From positions 126,575,081 to 126,639,080 of the forward strand of contig NC_134364.1 of the NCBI RefSeq assembly GCF_048569485.1: a DNA stretch of 64,000 bases, given 5' to 3'. Position 1 is the stretch's first letter; every line of letters starts with the position of its first letter. The notes below the pieces were generated by a model. The model searched no databases, was not told the DNA's origin, and worked only from the letters and a program-made list of their open reading frames with translations. The stretch comes from Anomaloglossus baeobatrachus. Taxonomy: Eukaryota > Chordata > Amphibia > Anura > Aromobatidae. A program made the translations under genes and the position numbers. Shown here piece after piece: positions 11,900-24,980 of the stretch.

Positions 11900-14800
11900 C
11901 TTAAAAAAAAGAAGCATTTCTTAGATATTGGATAACAACCAATATGATTACATTTACAGTTCTTGCGGGGTATGTCTTGGAAGCTTTCCCAGAACCATGA
12001 ATGAAAGCCTGGAGGGCATCATGTTAAGCTTTGAAGAAGTCGGTGACCAAGCAGTGACCTACTGAAACCTATGTGGCCCTGACAAAATTATCTAAGAGTA
12101 AACAAGACCGTATAAGTAAATTCTTACCGGGGTTTTGTAAAGGAGCCATACGTTTTGGTACAAGCAGAATTGTTTCCTCCGCACACCATGCACTTGTCAA
12201 ATTTCTTTTTGGAACCAATGACTCGATCACATCCGGCATGGACACATCGCCCCTGAACGCAAACCGAGTTGGACTCAGGAGAACATGGAGTACCATCTGC
12301 CACCTGTAGAAGAAAAACAGGCTAGGATTAAGGCTTAGAAATTTAGTAAAAACTATTTTTTTATGACATTGTCGTATACGCCAGTCATGTAAGAGTTGAA
12401 TCTACTGTTCTACATTGCTGCAAACTCTAAGCCTTCAAGATTGATCGTCATTTTTTTTCTGGATCCTTGATCTGCTTTATTTGGATCTCACGTAAACTAT
12501 GCAGAATTGTGAACGCAACTCTTCCGGTGACTGAAAAATACTAGAATAAACATTGAACTGGATACTTACTCTTGGCTCTAGCACATAGTAGTATCCCAAA
12601 GGTCTGGACTGGCAGGTGAGTTTACACTGATCTTTTTCTGCAATTCCATTATAACGTGGTACCCAGTCCATGGGGGCCGGGAACCCCTTGAAGAGGTCAA
12701 CTCTGTGGTTGTAGGTGGCACACTGCTGCTCTCTGTAGGTCAGAGCTGCAATATTAAGAGAATATTGGTCACCTTTCTATCATTGATTCACATTCGACAC
12801 CATCTACATCAGTCCATCCGGATACTTTACAAAATGTTGGCTCGTAGGTCAGGTTTTACTCACCGTTGCCAGTGGGGCACTCCTGGGTATTACAGGATCG
12901 ATATTGCGTCCTTTTCCCCTCACAGTATTTACCCCCATTTCGTGGAATGGGCTTGTTGCACTCACGGTGAGAAAACTGCACTCCACCCCCACATGTCCTG
13001 GAGCATTCTCCGTATTGACCCCAGGAGCCCCAGCCACCATTTACTGGAGTCTGCCAGAAGAAGAACAGCAAATATTAAATTTTATACTTTGATGTTGCTG
13101 TTCTCGTTATATACAGTCACTAGGAGTACTTACGTTAAAAGCTTTCATCTCCACCCGATTGATACATTTGCCATTCATGCAGGTTTTGCCCACTCCACAT
13201 TGGGTGCCATCCGCCCATGGAAAATGCTTAGTTTGGCACATAAAGTGGCCATCTATCCTGCCTGTGCACCACAGAGATGAGCAGGGAGTGTGCAGGTTGG
13301 GACAATGACGAGAATCTGGTCCAAAAGTCAGCTGGCACTGACGATCCGAGTCATAGTCGTTACCGGGGAATGGAACTGGTAGTCGAAGTGGAGCATGGGG
13401 CTTGTCCAAAAGACAATGGCCTGGAAGGTAAAGAAGCAGAGCTTTCTCAGCCATTGTAATGAGATTGGTGCCATAAATTTCCATTAACGCCACTATGGTG
13501 TAGATGACGTTTGAGCTGTTATACTTACCATTGCCATTGTCCAAAAAGTCGGTGATGAACTTGGCACTGCAAGGTGACCACAGCTCCTCGGGGTCTACGT
13601 AGGACATGACTGGAGCCATCATGTGTCTGGTATTGCTTGCTGGGCGGTTGAGATCGACGCACGGTTTGGAATTGTCGTGAAGCATGTTGAACACGTGTCC
13701 TGTGGTCGATAAGAGTCAAAACTTTACCATGAACTCTGGGAAATCGTCAGCTAAGATAAGATTTGGCAGCAACGTAGTCAGTGATTGACCTTCGTAAACT
13801 TACCAAGCTCATGTGCCGCGGTAAATGCAGACTGCAAGCCGTCATCTTCCACAATGGAGCAGCTGCGTGATGGATCACAGACCGTCCCGACATCGGCCAT
13901 CCCCAGCGTGTCGCAGGTGGACAGTCCACAGAGGTTCTGTTAACATTGCATTGATTCATTATTTCGCATCCAGAGCTTAATTCATTGTTCTGCAGAGCTA
14001 CGTTAACAGTTTTTATAAGTTCTCACTGCTGCCCTCTTCTGACCACGTGTGGATGAGACTAATACTCCAGCGTGGCAACCAATAAAACTGTAACTGCAGC
14101 TCAAGATGTGACCGGAGTATAAGTCCTATTGGCAACTTACCTGTCTGGTAAAGAGTATGGCTGTGTCAAAGTGTTCAGAGTCGGAGTCATTGGGCTTGTT
14201 CAGACCTTTCTGCCACTCGCAGAAGTTCCTTAGCATCTCGGCAGCATTGGTAGTCATCTTCAGTCCACCGTAGTTGTTAGACTTGTCGGCCCGGCCTATG
14301 ACTACCAGCCGCGTCACCACTACGTTAACTGGGTTCTTCAAACTTGGGTGGCGGAAGAATTTGGCTGCGGCTGCCATGACTGTCAGGAGGTACCGCTTCA
14401 GGCCTGCGCCATGGAAAGTTGCCATCGTCTCGTCTGCAACCACCAGGGTCTCCACGTAGCGAGGGACAGATGCAAAACGCTACAGAAAAAAAGAAGCAAT
14501 TAATAAAGTACATATGTTACGAAAGCAATGTCCACCCTCTTAGAATGTATATTCTATTTCTGAGTGACAACTAATATGGATTACACAGGGTTTGGCCATG
14601 ATTGATCTCCTATAGGTGAAATTCCCTTTGAAAACATCATCCCCTTTAACTCAAGAAACCTTGTCTTGGCCTGGCAAGGGTTACAAGGAGATTTGGAGAA
14701 TGGACAGATATGTCACTGACATGAATGCCACACAAGTAGTCCTACACATGGAATATGACTGAGCTTCCAATAAGATATTACATTTGTAGTCAAACCCTCC

Positions 14801-17800
14801 TTAGAAGACTTCAAAACCTTGTCTTGGCCTCCCCTGTGCCGTCGCAGAAAGGCAAGGGTTACTAGAAGACTTGGAGAATAGACAGATATTTGGAGAGCAG
14901 ATAATGGGAACACAGAGAGCACATGAGTTATGACTGTAGAAAGGCCTTAATCCCAAGAACTTGTAGGAGAGGGGGCAGGGGCCTCATATTTACGCCTGGC
15001 CCTTACAGCTTCATGCATAAGGCTGACATCACCACTGACGCTTTTCTGCTGTCTTTGCGATATTGTATAAGTCATCGTCTACGCTCAACGTCGGATGTCA
15101 CCCAAATATTAGTGAGCCGGGATCTCCTAATACCAATCCATCCTCCAGTGTTATATATATTTTTTTACGATGACAGCTTCCTGGAAATACCGGCTGCTTA
15201 TATTCGTGTCTTTACAAGGCTTGCGCAAATCTCGAAATGTCTTCGCCACGTGTTACGTAAACACTGCGTAATGTGTGGGATGGAGGACAGCTGATGGGTA
15301 CGGGACGTACTGGTCCTCCTGGAATCCCCCTCCAAATCTCTGCTGTGTTTCATGTCACTCAGCTTGGATTTATATTTCTTGGAAGGATACGTTCTCTGAT
15401 GTGGCCATTACCTAGAATGATCAGGACGGCTCTTTTCAAGTTACAGCCAAGATACAGCATAGTCTGAGAAAATGTAGAAGACGGTGAATGAGGCCTTGAG
15501 TGGCCGAGCTGGAGATCTTATCGATACGGTACAGTTACCCAGACAAAAGGCTCGTAGGGACTTATTTCCTCTCCGACTCCCTTTCATTTCCTCGAAGGCT
15601 CCTTATCCCATTTACGCGGCATTGTCGCTCATCACAGGATTTTCTGGGTCATTGGCCCTGGATGATGTTCACCTATTGAGCATTGTACGGGAACTCTACC
15701 CCTTCCTTCAAAATGTACAAAGAAAACATTCATTCATTCCTCGTCAGGGCGGGGGGGTATAGGTTGACTGAGTAAGCAATCATACATCGGACCCTCGTGT
15801 TTGGACCCCATGGTGAGTGATGGCTGGCAAATCTCCACGCTATAGTGTTGTGCCAGTACAAGAAAAAGGTCTACCACCATTCCGCCATGCCACAAAGCCC
15901 GTAGTATGCCGTACCTGCCAACACATAACATATACCCCTCTGTTGTCTGGGTTGCTTGTTTGGTGGACCACCATGATACATGCTCTGTCACCAGTATAGC
16001 TCTCTGCCCCTTCATGCTTGTTTTTTCTACTATACAAGGCACTTACTAACTGCCATAGAAGAGACTTTTTCTACACGTTACGCAGACTTGTCTCCATGCT
16101 CTATAGGAGAATAGGGCATAAAGATCTCTAGGGATCAAAGAAAGATCCTAGATGACCTCTACTCGGCAAACAATAAGGATCAGCTAAGGAAGTGGGTCTG
16201 ATTTGAAGCAGGCAGGAAGGAGTTAGCAGAACCGGGAAGGACATGGGTAACTTGGCCTCATCGCATGTATTTTTTGGAATTGCTCCGCTAGAGCCGAGAG
16301 TTCTCCTTCATAATGTCAGATTATTGGGAGACGACCAACAAAGTACAACATTGGTCGGGTATCCGATGTCATGGCGGCTAAAGGCGGGGCCCGACTTAGC
16401 TGTACTTGTGTCAGGCGCGAGAGTAGAGGTGATAGTCAGCAAATATTACATGTCTGGAAAACCAGGGCAGCTGTGATCTTAGAGGCATGTCTACAAGGTC
16501 CCGAGAGGTGCCCTCTGATGGCCAAGTGGTGGACCACCTACCTAAAGGAGTGTTTCCCACGCTACCTCTCCCACCACCACCTGATCATGCGAATGTCAGG
16601 GCATAACGGGAGGTCCACAGGTAGAACAACACTGGTGTAGATGATGAATTTGCCCCAACACCCTGTGGCTCTTAAGCTATTCGGGAACTACAACTCCCAT
16701 CAGGGAGACAGTAGACAGTATCAGAGCAGGGAAAATCCCTCTTGGAACGTATGAGTCTATAATAAGGTTTTTCCTTTTTTGCTCATATATCTGGGTTAAG
16801 ATGGAAAAAACGTCTTGGTATAGTCTTGCTGGAAAACGGATGATTGTAGGAAAAATAGGTTTGTGGTAAAGGCATTAACCAACGTAACCTTACATTCCTT
16901 GGCTCATACCCAGACAACCAGAGACTCCTCAAAGCTGGAGACGTGAACATGTCAGTTTTCCATCTATCGGCCCCCACAATAGGCCCAGACAGAAGTCAGT
17001 GGGAGACTTCAATGACTCGGGTTAAGAGCCTTATTTATTGACCGATTCCTTCCTTCCTTCCACGAGTGGGCTGTCAACTGCTGTCCTTCCGTCTGCATCA
17101 GCTACCCCAGGAGGCACCCATATTTCTTACTCCAAAAATCTCCAACCTTTATAGAGAGAAAACATTTGGTCTCGAATCCAAACCCTCAGATATAGAACTG
17201 ACAAGTTATGTCAGGCTGAGGCTAAATTGTAAGAGATTTGCTTGTAGTTCCATATTCTCCCACCTGTAGTCACTGCCTGCCCCAGCCAAGTAATGTATTA
17301 ATAATGTATCATACTACCCTCTATGTACATGAGAATATAACTGCTATAATACTGCTCCCTATGTACAATATATCTACTATAATACTGCTCCTATGTACAA
17401 GAATATAACTGCTATAATACTGCCCCTATATACAAGAATATAACTACTATAATACTGCACCCTATGTACAAGAATATAACTACTATAATACTGCCCCCTA
17501 TGTACAAGAATATAACTACTATAATGCTGCCCCTATGTACAAGAATATAACTACTATAATACTGCCCCCTATGTACAAGAATATAACTACTATAATACTG
17601 CCCCCTATGTACAAGAATATAACTACTGTAATACTGCCCCCTATGTACAAGAATATGACTACTATAATACTGCCCCTATGTACAAGAATATAACTACTGT
17701 AATACTGCCCCCTATGTACAAGAATATAGTATAATACTTCCCCCTATGTACAAGAATATAACTAGTATAATACTGCCCCCTATATACAAGAATATAACTA

Positions 17801-20800
17801 CTATAATACTGCCCCCTATGTACAGGAATATAACTACTGTAATACTGCCCCCTATGTACAAGAATATAGTATAATACTGCCCCCTATGTACAAGAATATA
17901 GTATAATACTGCCCCCTATGTACAAGAATATAACTAGTATAATACTGCCCCTATATACAAGAATATAACTACTATAATACTGCCCCTATGTACAAGAATA
18001 TAACTACTATAATACTGCCCCTATGTACAAGAATATAACTACTATAATACTGCCCCTATGTACAAGAATATAACTAGTATAATACTGCCCCCTATGTACA
18101 AGAATATGACTACTATAATACTGCCCCTATGTACAAGAATATAACTACTGCAATACTGCCCTCTATGTACAAGAATATAACTACCATAATACTGCCCCCA
18201 TGTACAAGAATATAACTACTATAATACTGCCCCATATGTACAAGAATATAACTACTATAATACTGCCCCCTATGTACAAGAATATAGCTACTATAATACT
18301 GCCCCTATGTACAAGAATATAACTACTATAATACTGCCCCATATGTGCAAGAATATAACTACTATAATACTGCCCCCTATATACAAGAATATAACTATTA
18401 TAATACTGCGCCTATGTACAAGAATATAACTACTATAATACTGCCCCATATGTACAAGAATATAACTACTATAATACTGCCCCCTATGTACAAGAATATA
18501 ACTAGTATAATACTGCCCCCTATATACAAGAATATAACTACTATAATACTGCTTCTATATACAAGAATATAACTACTATAATACTGCCCCTATGTACAAG
18601 AATATAACTACTATAATACTGCCCCATATGTACAAGAATATAACTAGTATAATACTGCCCCCTATGTACAAGAATATAACTACTATAATACTGCTTCTAT
18701 ATACAAGAATATAACTACTATAATACTGCTCCTATGTACAAGAATATAACTACTATAATACTGCTTCTATATACAAGAATATAACTACTATAATACTGCC
18801 CCTATACACAAGAATATAACTACTATAATACTGCCCCCTATGTACAAGAATATAACTACTATAATACTGCCCCCTATATACAAGAATATAACTGCTATAA
18901 TACTGCTTCTATATACAAGAATATAACTACTATAATACTGCTCCTATGTACAAGAATATAACTGCTATAATACTGCCCCTATGTATAAGAATATAACTAC
19001 TATAATACTGCCCCCTATGTACAAGAATATAACTACTATAATACTGCCCATATATTCAAGAATATAACTACTATAATACTGCCCCCTATATACAAGAATA
19101 TAACTACTATAATACTGCCCCCTATGTACAAGAATATAACTACTATAATACTGCCCCTATGTACAAGAATATAACTACTATAATACTGCCCCCTATGTAC
19201 AAGAATATAACTACTATAATACTGCTCCTATGTACAAGAATATAACTACTATAATACTGCCCCTATGTACAAGAATATAACTGCTATAATACTGCCCTTA
19301 TATTCAAGAATATAACTACTATAATACTGCTCCTATGTACAAGAATATAACTACTATAATACTGCTCCTATGTACAAGAATATAACTACTATAATACTGC
19401 TCCTATATACAAGAATATAACTACTATAATACTGCCCCCTATGTACAAGAATATAACTACTATAATACTGCTCCTATGTACAAGAATATACCTACTATAA
19501 TACTGCCCCTATGTACTAGAATATACCTACTATAATACTGCCCCTATGTACAAGAATATACCTACTATAATACTGCTCCTATATACAAGAATATAACTAG
19601 TATAATACTGCCCCTATGTACAATAATATAACTACTATAATACTGCTCCTATGTACAAGAATATAACCACTATAATACTGCCCCCTATGTACAAGAATAT
19701 AACTACTATAATACTGCCTCCTATGTACAAGAATATAGCTACTATAATACTGCCCCCTATGTACAAGAATATAACTACAATAATACTGCCTCCCATGGAT
19801 GGTAATATTTATGAGTATTCCTCCATGAATGCAGTGTATACAGCTCATTACTTGGAATACTCTGTGTATATATTTGTCATCACTTCTAGCGGTTTTGATT
19901 CGCTGTCACTTTCTAGTCATTGTGCTCCGTCGTGTATGTACACAGTCATCTGGAGATCAGAGCAGCGCTCGCTGACATATCCTGATAAATCATCTTCCAG
20001 ATTGTTGGGTCTCATTCTACGGTCGGGTTCCTCTCATCAAACATCTCAGCCTGAACCTCTCATCTCCGGACACGTTCCCATTCAGCGTCTCTGTACACCT
20101 GTACAAGCTGATGATGTTTGCCGTGGGACTGGACCCCCACCACACAGGCTGCGAAAGAAAAGGGGCAACAATCCAAGTGCTAAGCAAAGTGTGACGGAAT
20201 ATGTCAAATGTCCGGCAACCCCACGTCAGGGCCGGTGTATAGAATATTGATGGGCTCATGAATGAGGCTCAAAGCAAATGATTCCTGGAACTTTAAGAGG
20301 AATGTGGAACAGGTCGGGACAAGGAGCAGAAAGGAGCCTATTTATAATCCGCATCAGATAAGTTACTTATCCTTCTAATACCCAAAGCAGAAATGACGAA
20401 AGCTCAAAGTCTATACTGCTGTTATCTCTCAGCCCCTTCCTTATCTTTAGTTACCGAGAATATCATGGAGACCTTATAACTTCCCATCATCACATCGTAA
20501 TGTCTACATAATAGGATTACATCTTCAGCTCCTCTTCAGCAGTTGCTCCTCATACTTAATTTTTTTTTTCGTTCTGATTAAATATTGATGTAGATTTTTT
20601 AACAAGTGTCTCCCCGCCCCTCGTAAAGTTTGTACCACCAATCGTGTGACTTCTCAATAGGTTGTGATAAAATACCGAATATTTATCCGGCTTTTTAGGA
20701 GCTGACTGACATTGAGCTCTCTATACGTTTTCAAGGATTGACCTTCCTGAGTCTCCATGTATACATTTATTGCATGATGCCCCCTTCTTCACCATAGGGC

Positions 20801-22208
20801 AGTGACCCCTTGTGTACACACAAATATGTGAAGGTCTATGACATACCATCAACTATGTTCCTTAAGATTTCCAACCTACTTTTTAGCCTTTGTTGTATTC
20901 ACATAGATGAGTATTATTACCATTTACATTTTCTCCTTACCCTTTATGTACAACTTCTGCCTATAAAAGATAAACTTTGCCTGCTCTGAACATCATGCAT
21001 GACGCTCTTCACCCTTTTACGAGGTCCACTGCTGGCAAGCTGCAGATGATCAGTTGCTGTATGATGACCACATTGATGACCGAGGCAGTGGTTGGCACAG
21101 CCACCTGGCATCACTCCTATGATGGGTTCTAATCCAACTAGGATTTGGCATAATCTCCCGTTCCCTCCCACATTCAAAATATTTGCTGACAAATTTACTG
21201 GCATAGTCTTCTAGGGTATGTGAGGTCTATGGATACACCAACCCATCTAAGGGCAAGATAATTGATCTACAAGACAGGGATGGGGGTCAAAAGCCAAGGT
21301 CATTTCAGGTTTATTCCAGAATATTGAAGAACATAGACCCATCACGACCAACCCACTGACTAAGGCTATGGTGGATGTCGTCTGGCAAGAATATTGAAGA
21401 ACGTAGACCCATCACGACCAGCCCACTGACTAAGGCTATGGTGGATGTCGTCTTTCAGGTGACAACTCCAACATTTTGCCTTCCAAGCCATTAAACTCTA
21501 TTGATAATTGCCCAGACTCATACCATATGTATATAATATATGTGACAAATGTCATGATCTTACCTTTGATCTCTTTGATGAGGGTGTCCTGTGTTTCCCT
21601 GAGTGATTGTTGCCAACAGGTTCTCCTGGCATGCTCATGGACACTTGAGAACCAACGTTGCACATCGGTACATTGCCTTTCTCAGGCACCTTCCTCCGTA
21701 TGATGTGTGCTCCAACTCCCTCAGCGCTGTTTTGTCCTCCACCTTCCATTGGTTGGATGTGGTATTCTGTCCCTCTGAACTGGAGAACTCCCAAGAGAGA
21801 TGCTCCATTATAATTCACCGCCGCGATAGATTCCGGGTCATGATTTACAGTACCGGTAAAGTAACTGCCAGATTCGGAAAGACCATTGGCATCTGACTGT
21901 CCATTTCTGCCAACGTACTGTACTGTCAAGTCCTCTGAGAGAAAGCTGGGATCTCGCTCCAAATCTAGAACCAATTCTTCACCGAAAGCACGAAATCGGA
22001 AATTGAGGTGACTTTCCGAGGATACCTCGATACCATTTCCAGACCAGCCTGGCTGCTCCTGGCGGAAGCTTGAGTTTAGTCTTTCCGGAAACACAATTTC
22101 CTCCTTGTAACCGGCTAGAGGTCTCTCTCCAAGAGCAAGAACCACATGTACCCAAGCAGCAGTAACAACACTGAGGCAGAACATGACCATGAAGGAGGAC
22201 ATCTTCAT
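11464..22208 (-). CDS. adamts4: ADAMTS4 (aggrecanase-1), complete coding region in nine exons
   Basis: Secreted zinc metalloprotease that cleaves aggrecan and related proteoglycans in the extracellular matrix. Exons in transcript order are 22208-21564, 14479-14141, 13936-13804, 13699-13529, 13420-13134, 13050-12864, 12745-12570, 12303-12128 and 11899-11464. All introns are GT-AG with matching phases, and the sum is 2,550 bases (849 residues; human ADAMTS4 has 837). Domain order is signal peptide, prodomain with cysteine switch (C183), RSKR furin site (213-216), catalytic domain with [12 protein letters not shown] (370-381), disintegrin-like, one thrombospondin repeat, cysteine-rich and spacer. 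It ends in RRAQILEIL as in human ADAMTS4 and lacks a second thrombospondin repeat, which separates it from ADAMTS1, 5, 8 and 15. Start: the ATG at 22208 heads a hydrophobic leader; the in-frame codons just upstream are GTG and ACG. Intron 1 is about 7 kb and holds a large minisatellite. No defect is visible. Confidence 0.96.
12128..12303 (-). CDS. adamts4: adamts4 exon 8: cysteine-rich domain into spacer
   Basis: Encodes [20 protein letters not shown] and continues through [21 protein letters not shown], the conserved end of the cysteine-rich domain. 176 bases, entry phase 0, exit phase 2. The donor GGTAAG at 12127 splits the arginine codon completed by exon 9. Confidence 0.95.
12570..12745 (-). 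CDS. adamts4: adamts4 exon 7: cysteine-rich domain
   Basis: Encodes [19 protein letters not shown], then [21 protein letters not shown] and GYYYVLEPR, all close to human ADAMTS4. 176 bases, entered in phase 1 and left in phase 0. The donor is GTAAGT at 12569. Confidence 0.95.
12864..13050 (-). CDS. adamts4: adamts4 exon 6: thrombospondin type 1 repeat
   Basis: Encodes [20 protein letters not shown], then six-cysteine spacing through [10 protein letters not shown]. This is the single central thrombospondin repeat, which in this family contributes to binding sulfated glycosaminoglycans. 187 bases, phase 0 to phase 1. Confidence 0.95.
13134..13420 (-). CDS. adamts4: adamts4 exon 5: disintegrin-like domain
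   Basis: Encodes [44 protein letters not shown] and [18 protein letters not shown]. The cysteine pattern matches the disintegrin-like module of the family. 287 bases, phase 1 to phase 0. Confidence 0.95.
13529..13699 (-). CDS. adamts4: adamts4 exon 4: end of catalytic domain
   Basis: Opens inside the zinc site (GHVFNMLHD, with histidines 374 and 380) and contains the Met-turn region [19 protein letters not shown] and the final catalytic helix ([10 protein letters not shown]). 171 bases, phase 1 to phase 1. Confidence 0.95.
13804..13936 (-). CDS. adamts4: adamts4 exon 3: catalytic domain with active-site HEL
   Basis: Encodes [20 protein letters not shown], then the stretch ending FTAAHELG, so the first zinc histidine (370) and catalytic glutamate (371) are here. 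133 bases, phase 0 to phase 1. The zinc motif is completed across the intron by exon 4. Confidence 0.95.
14141..14479 (-). CDS. adamts4: adamts4 exon 2: start of mature protease
   Basis: Begins [19 protein letters not shown]. The first arginine completes the RSKR furin site, so the mature enzyme should start at the following phenylalanine. It ends DTAILFTRQ. 339 bases, phase 0 on both sides. Confidence 0.95.
14480..17329. other. adamts4 intron 1, part nearer exon 2; no gene seen
   Basis: No coding exon or strong repeat is recognisable. A ZNF143/Staf-like string, ACTACAACTCCCATCA, sits at 16687-16702, but this motif also occurs inside dispersed repeats, so it carries little weight alone. Confidence 0.4.
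17330..19800. repeat. 35/36-bp AT-rich minisatellite in adamts4 intron 1
   Basis: About 70 copies of a unit reading AAGAATATAACTACTATAAT, then ACTGCCCCTATGTAC. Unit length varies by one base with the number of Cs (CCCC or CCCCC). Occasional shorter units lack the ACTACT part. The same unit in the opposite orientation forms the array at 53726-54415. Frames such as the YNYYNTAP repeats are artefacts. Confidence 0.96.
19801..21563. other. adamts4 intron 1, part nearer exon 1; 70-bp duplication
   Basis: No exon recognised. A 70-bp segment beginning AGAATATTGAAGAAC is present twice in tandem at 21318-21456 with a few differences, just inside the first intron of adamts4 and about 110 bases from exon 1. 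Confidence 0.5.
21564..22208 (-). CDS. adamts4: adamts4 exon 1: signal peptide and prodomain
   Basis: 215 codons. [20 protein letters not shown] opens a hydrophobic leader of about 27 residues. The prodomain has [40 protein letters not shown] and the cysteine-switch segment PMCNV (C183), then a basic KRSK that forms the furin site with exon 2. The leader is shorter than the human one. The donor is GTAAGA at 21563. Confidence 0.95.
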
Positions 22209-22699
22209 CGTCACCCTGAGAACCTACAAAATGTAAACTTAAGTTGCTAAAAAAAATATCAATCAATTGACTTAAAATCCAACGAACTTACAAAAAAAAG
22301 TGCACCAAAAATGATGAACCTGAAATGAGTCCTGAAGTAAAGAAGATGACTCTGTACCCTGTGAAGTGTTCTCCAAAGCTTATTTCATTGGGAGAAAGTC
22401 CATCTTTCCATCCTTGGAGTCAATTCTGGGCGTTTTTTTTTTTTTTCTGCTAATAATTTCCTTTTCTTAGAAATTCAAGTTTTGCTGATTTTGTTCCACC
22501 TCAAACTTCTTTGCAAAGATATAAAAAAAAGCAAAAAAAAAAAAAAATGAAATCCAGTAATGGAATTAAACTGATAAGATCAGAACCCAGGAATTAATTT
22601 TCTTTGCCCAAAAAGCAAAAAAAAAAGTTGGCGTTCTGTTGTAAAAGCGTCTTGGCTGTGCTCCTCGCTGCTCGTTCCTTCCTTTCCCCTCTTGTTCTG

Positions 22700-22765
22700 T
22701 GAACTGACTGATCATTTAGCAGCGGGCTGTATTTAACAGCTGTCTCCGCTGAGCCCAGATTGGCT
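22700..22765 (-). promoter_or_regulatory. adamts4: Putative adamts4 core promoter
   Basis: On the - strand a CCAAT box (22763-22759) is followed 23 bases later by a TATA-like TTAAATA (22736-22730). This would place transcription start near 22700 and give an unspliced leader of about 490 bases before the ATG. The arrangement is plausible but rests on motifs alone. Confidence 0.35.
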
Positions 22766-22769
22766 GGAA

Positions 22770-24980
22770 CTTTTTTTTGTTTGTTTCCTCTCTCTAATCA
22801 AAAATTGATGAAGCTCAAACTCTGGGGATAGTTTTTTTTTAAATTTTGTTCATAAATGATGATTAATATCTTGCTCCCTCCCCTACTAATTAATCCCCCA
22901 CCCAGATAAAGAAAGACCCCTGAATAAAAGTTCTTAAGGTTGGAAAGAGTTAAGCGAGCAATGATCCAGCCCTCCAAGTTCAGAAGGCTGTGGAGAACGA
23001 TTGAGTCTCGCTTCCAACTTCTGACACAGCTGTTTTAATGTATGTCTGTATTGCTCGTTCCCAGCTTAGTTCTACTGAGCCTCACCCGCCTGTCTCTCCG
23101 GTGGAGCTTTTATTGTATTTTTGGATTATTTATCTTTTTTGTCTTCTTTTCCATAACTAGATTGCTTGGTATAGACGGCAGCATGGCATTGACGTTCCTG
23201 AAGATCCCTAATGACTCTAGTGATGCCAACTGCTGACACGAAAAACGTGGCACCCGGAGCTTTTGTCTAACTTCCAGTTCTGTCATATTTATCAATAGCG
23301 GATAATTTTACAATATTTTGTTCTGGCGTTTTTAGCTAACTATTCTAGATGCTTAACAAGTTTCGAGATGTGTGTCATGGGACATCACTATCTTTCAATT
23401 TTTGGGCAATTGTGCCGTAATATGACCTTAATGACCACCATTATTATGTGACCTTTCATGACCTTGTGTCCTGCGCTTCATAAATCTCTAAATTTGTCCA
23501 TTTTACCTCACTCATGAGCCTTTTCCTTGATATAAACAACCCAAACCCATAACAATGTCTTCATGGCGTGTTACCGAAAACAATCATCCATCCAGCAACA
23601 TGGTCCTTCAAGCTCTCTGTTACCAAAGATGGTCTTGTACGGCTCCTGGACTCCTCATCTTCCTCATGACCTCCATAGTTTTTCTCCTCTGTAACCGTAA
23701 AATGATCCATCGTTGTAGTTCTTGGTCCTAGTTTCTACCACTCACGACAACGTCAAGTCTATGTCAACCAAAATGTCCAGGAAATTTTGGGACCTAATTT
23801 TGTGTGGGCAATGTTCTAGTCAACCTTGTCTTGTCCTACATTTTGAATGTTGACAACTAATAGTTGACCATTGGGGGTCATAGATTAATTTTGGACCCAC
23901 TCTATAGTTTGCGTGATGCTTTAACAAAGCTAAGTCCATCTACCCAACCCTTCCATAGAATATAGGATCCGTCCCCAGAAATAGGTCTTACGTGACCCCT
24001 TTAGGCCCTCCTGTGTTAAGGCACGTTCATGTAATCTTGGTGACCCTGCTCTTGTCTGGTCATCTCCTCACACATCTCTTTCCTCTGACGTACCAGGAAG
24101 ATGCGGTTTATGGGTTTTGTAGAAAAACAAACCAGAATCTCTGTCTATGAAAACGTTTTCCCCTGAAAGACTGAGTAGATAATATTTACACGCCCAGGGG
24201 TTCATTTATTTTTCATATGAATGTGAACCACTAAGTTTATTTTTCCTGAGATTCTGCATTACGGCAGGATCTGATGTCTGAGAGGAGCGCGGCAGAGCTA
24301 TTCCTACCAGCCAGAGCATGGCGGTGGGCACCATATTTTACAATCCGTCTTCTCACCATGTGAAGACCATATAGTATATACCGTATAGTATGCCCTTGTA
24401 GGGTCTGCCACCTGAAGACTTTTTTTTTATCGGCCTAGTGTCTCCTGTGTTGTGACGTCATCAGTAAGAGCCTGGTGATGTCACTCTCCACCAGGACTAG
24501 GTCCATGATTCTCTCCATCTTGCTCTTTTCAGATAATGTCATACGGATATAATGAAACGTGGACCACAGAGCTTACAGTCTATCAGTGTCACCATCTCTG
24601 CTATAGACGTTGTATTAGATGGGCGATATTAAGACACTGTCCACATCCCGGTAGTGGCTTCTGTGTGTAATTTGTGTTTCCTGTGACGAGGAGAGGAAGT
24701 GGCCACTGCACAACTTGATTTAACTCCTCATTAGTAATTACCGGCCCGATGATGACATCCATAGATAATATTCTTTGTAATACCATCAGCGTAAATACCA
24801 GGAAGGTGGACGTTGTAGTTCCCTGGAACAGATGGTAAGTCATAGTCTATCATTATCCTGCATCCTGAGCTTCGATATTCTGCACCCCAAGTGTTAATAA
24901 CGTCATTATCCTGTACCCCGCATACCGCAGAATAAATGTGGAGCCATTTAGACGACCCACTGATGCTTCTAGATGATGGA
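22770..24980. other. Upstream flank of adamts4; no gene seen
   Basis: No exon or recognised repeat. A perfect palindromic CRE (TGACGTCA) lies at 24453-24460, about 2.2 kb upstream of the adamts4 start, and could be a distal site. Confidence 0.35.

Noticed and set aside
12069-12309. Frames of 75-78 codons on both strands overlapping adamts4 exon 8
   Set aside because: Shadows of the real exon, which reads in another frame with conserved cysteines.
21552-22214. Upstream start (GTG at 22214) for adamts4
   Set aside because: GTG is not a normal vertebrate start; the first in-frame ATG is at 22208.
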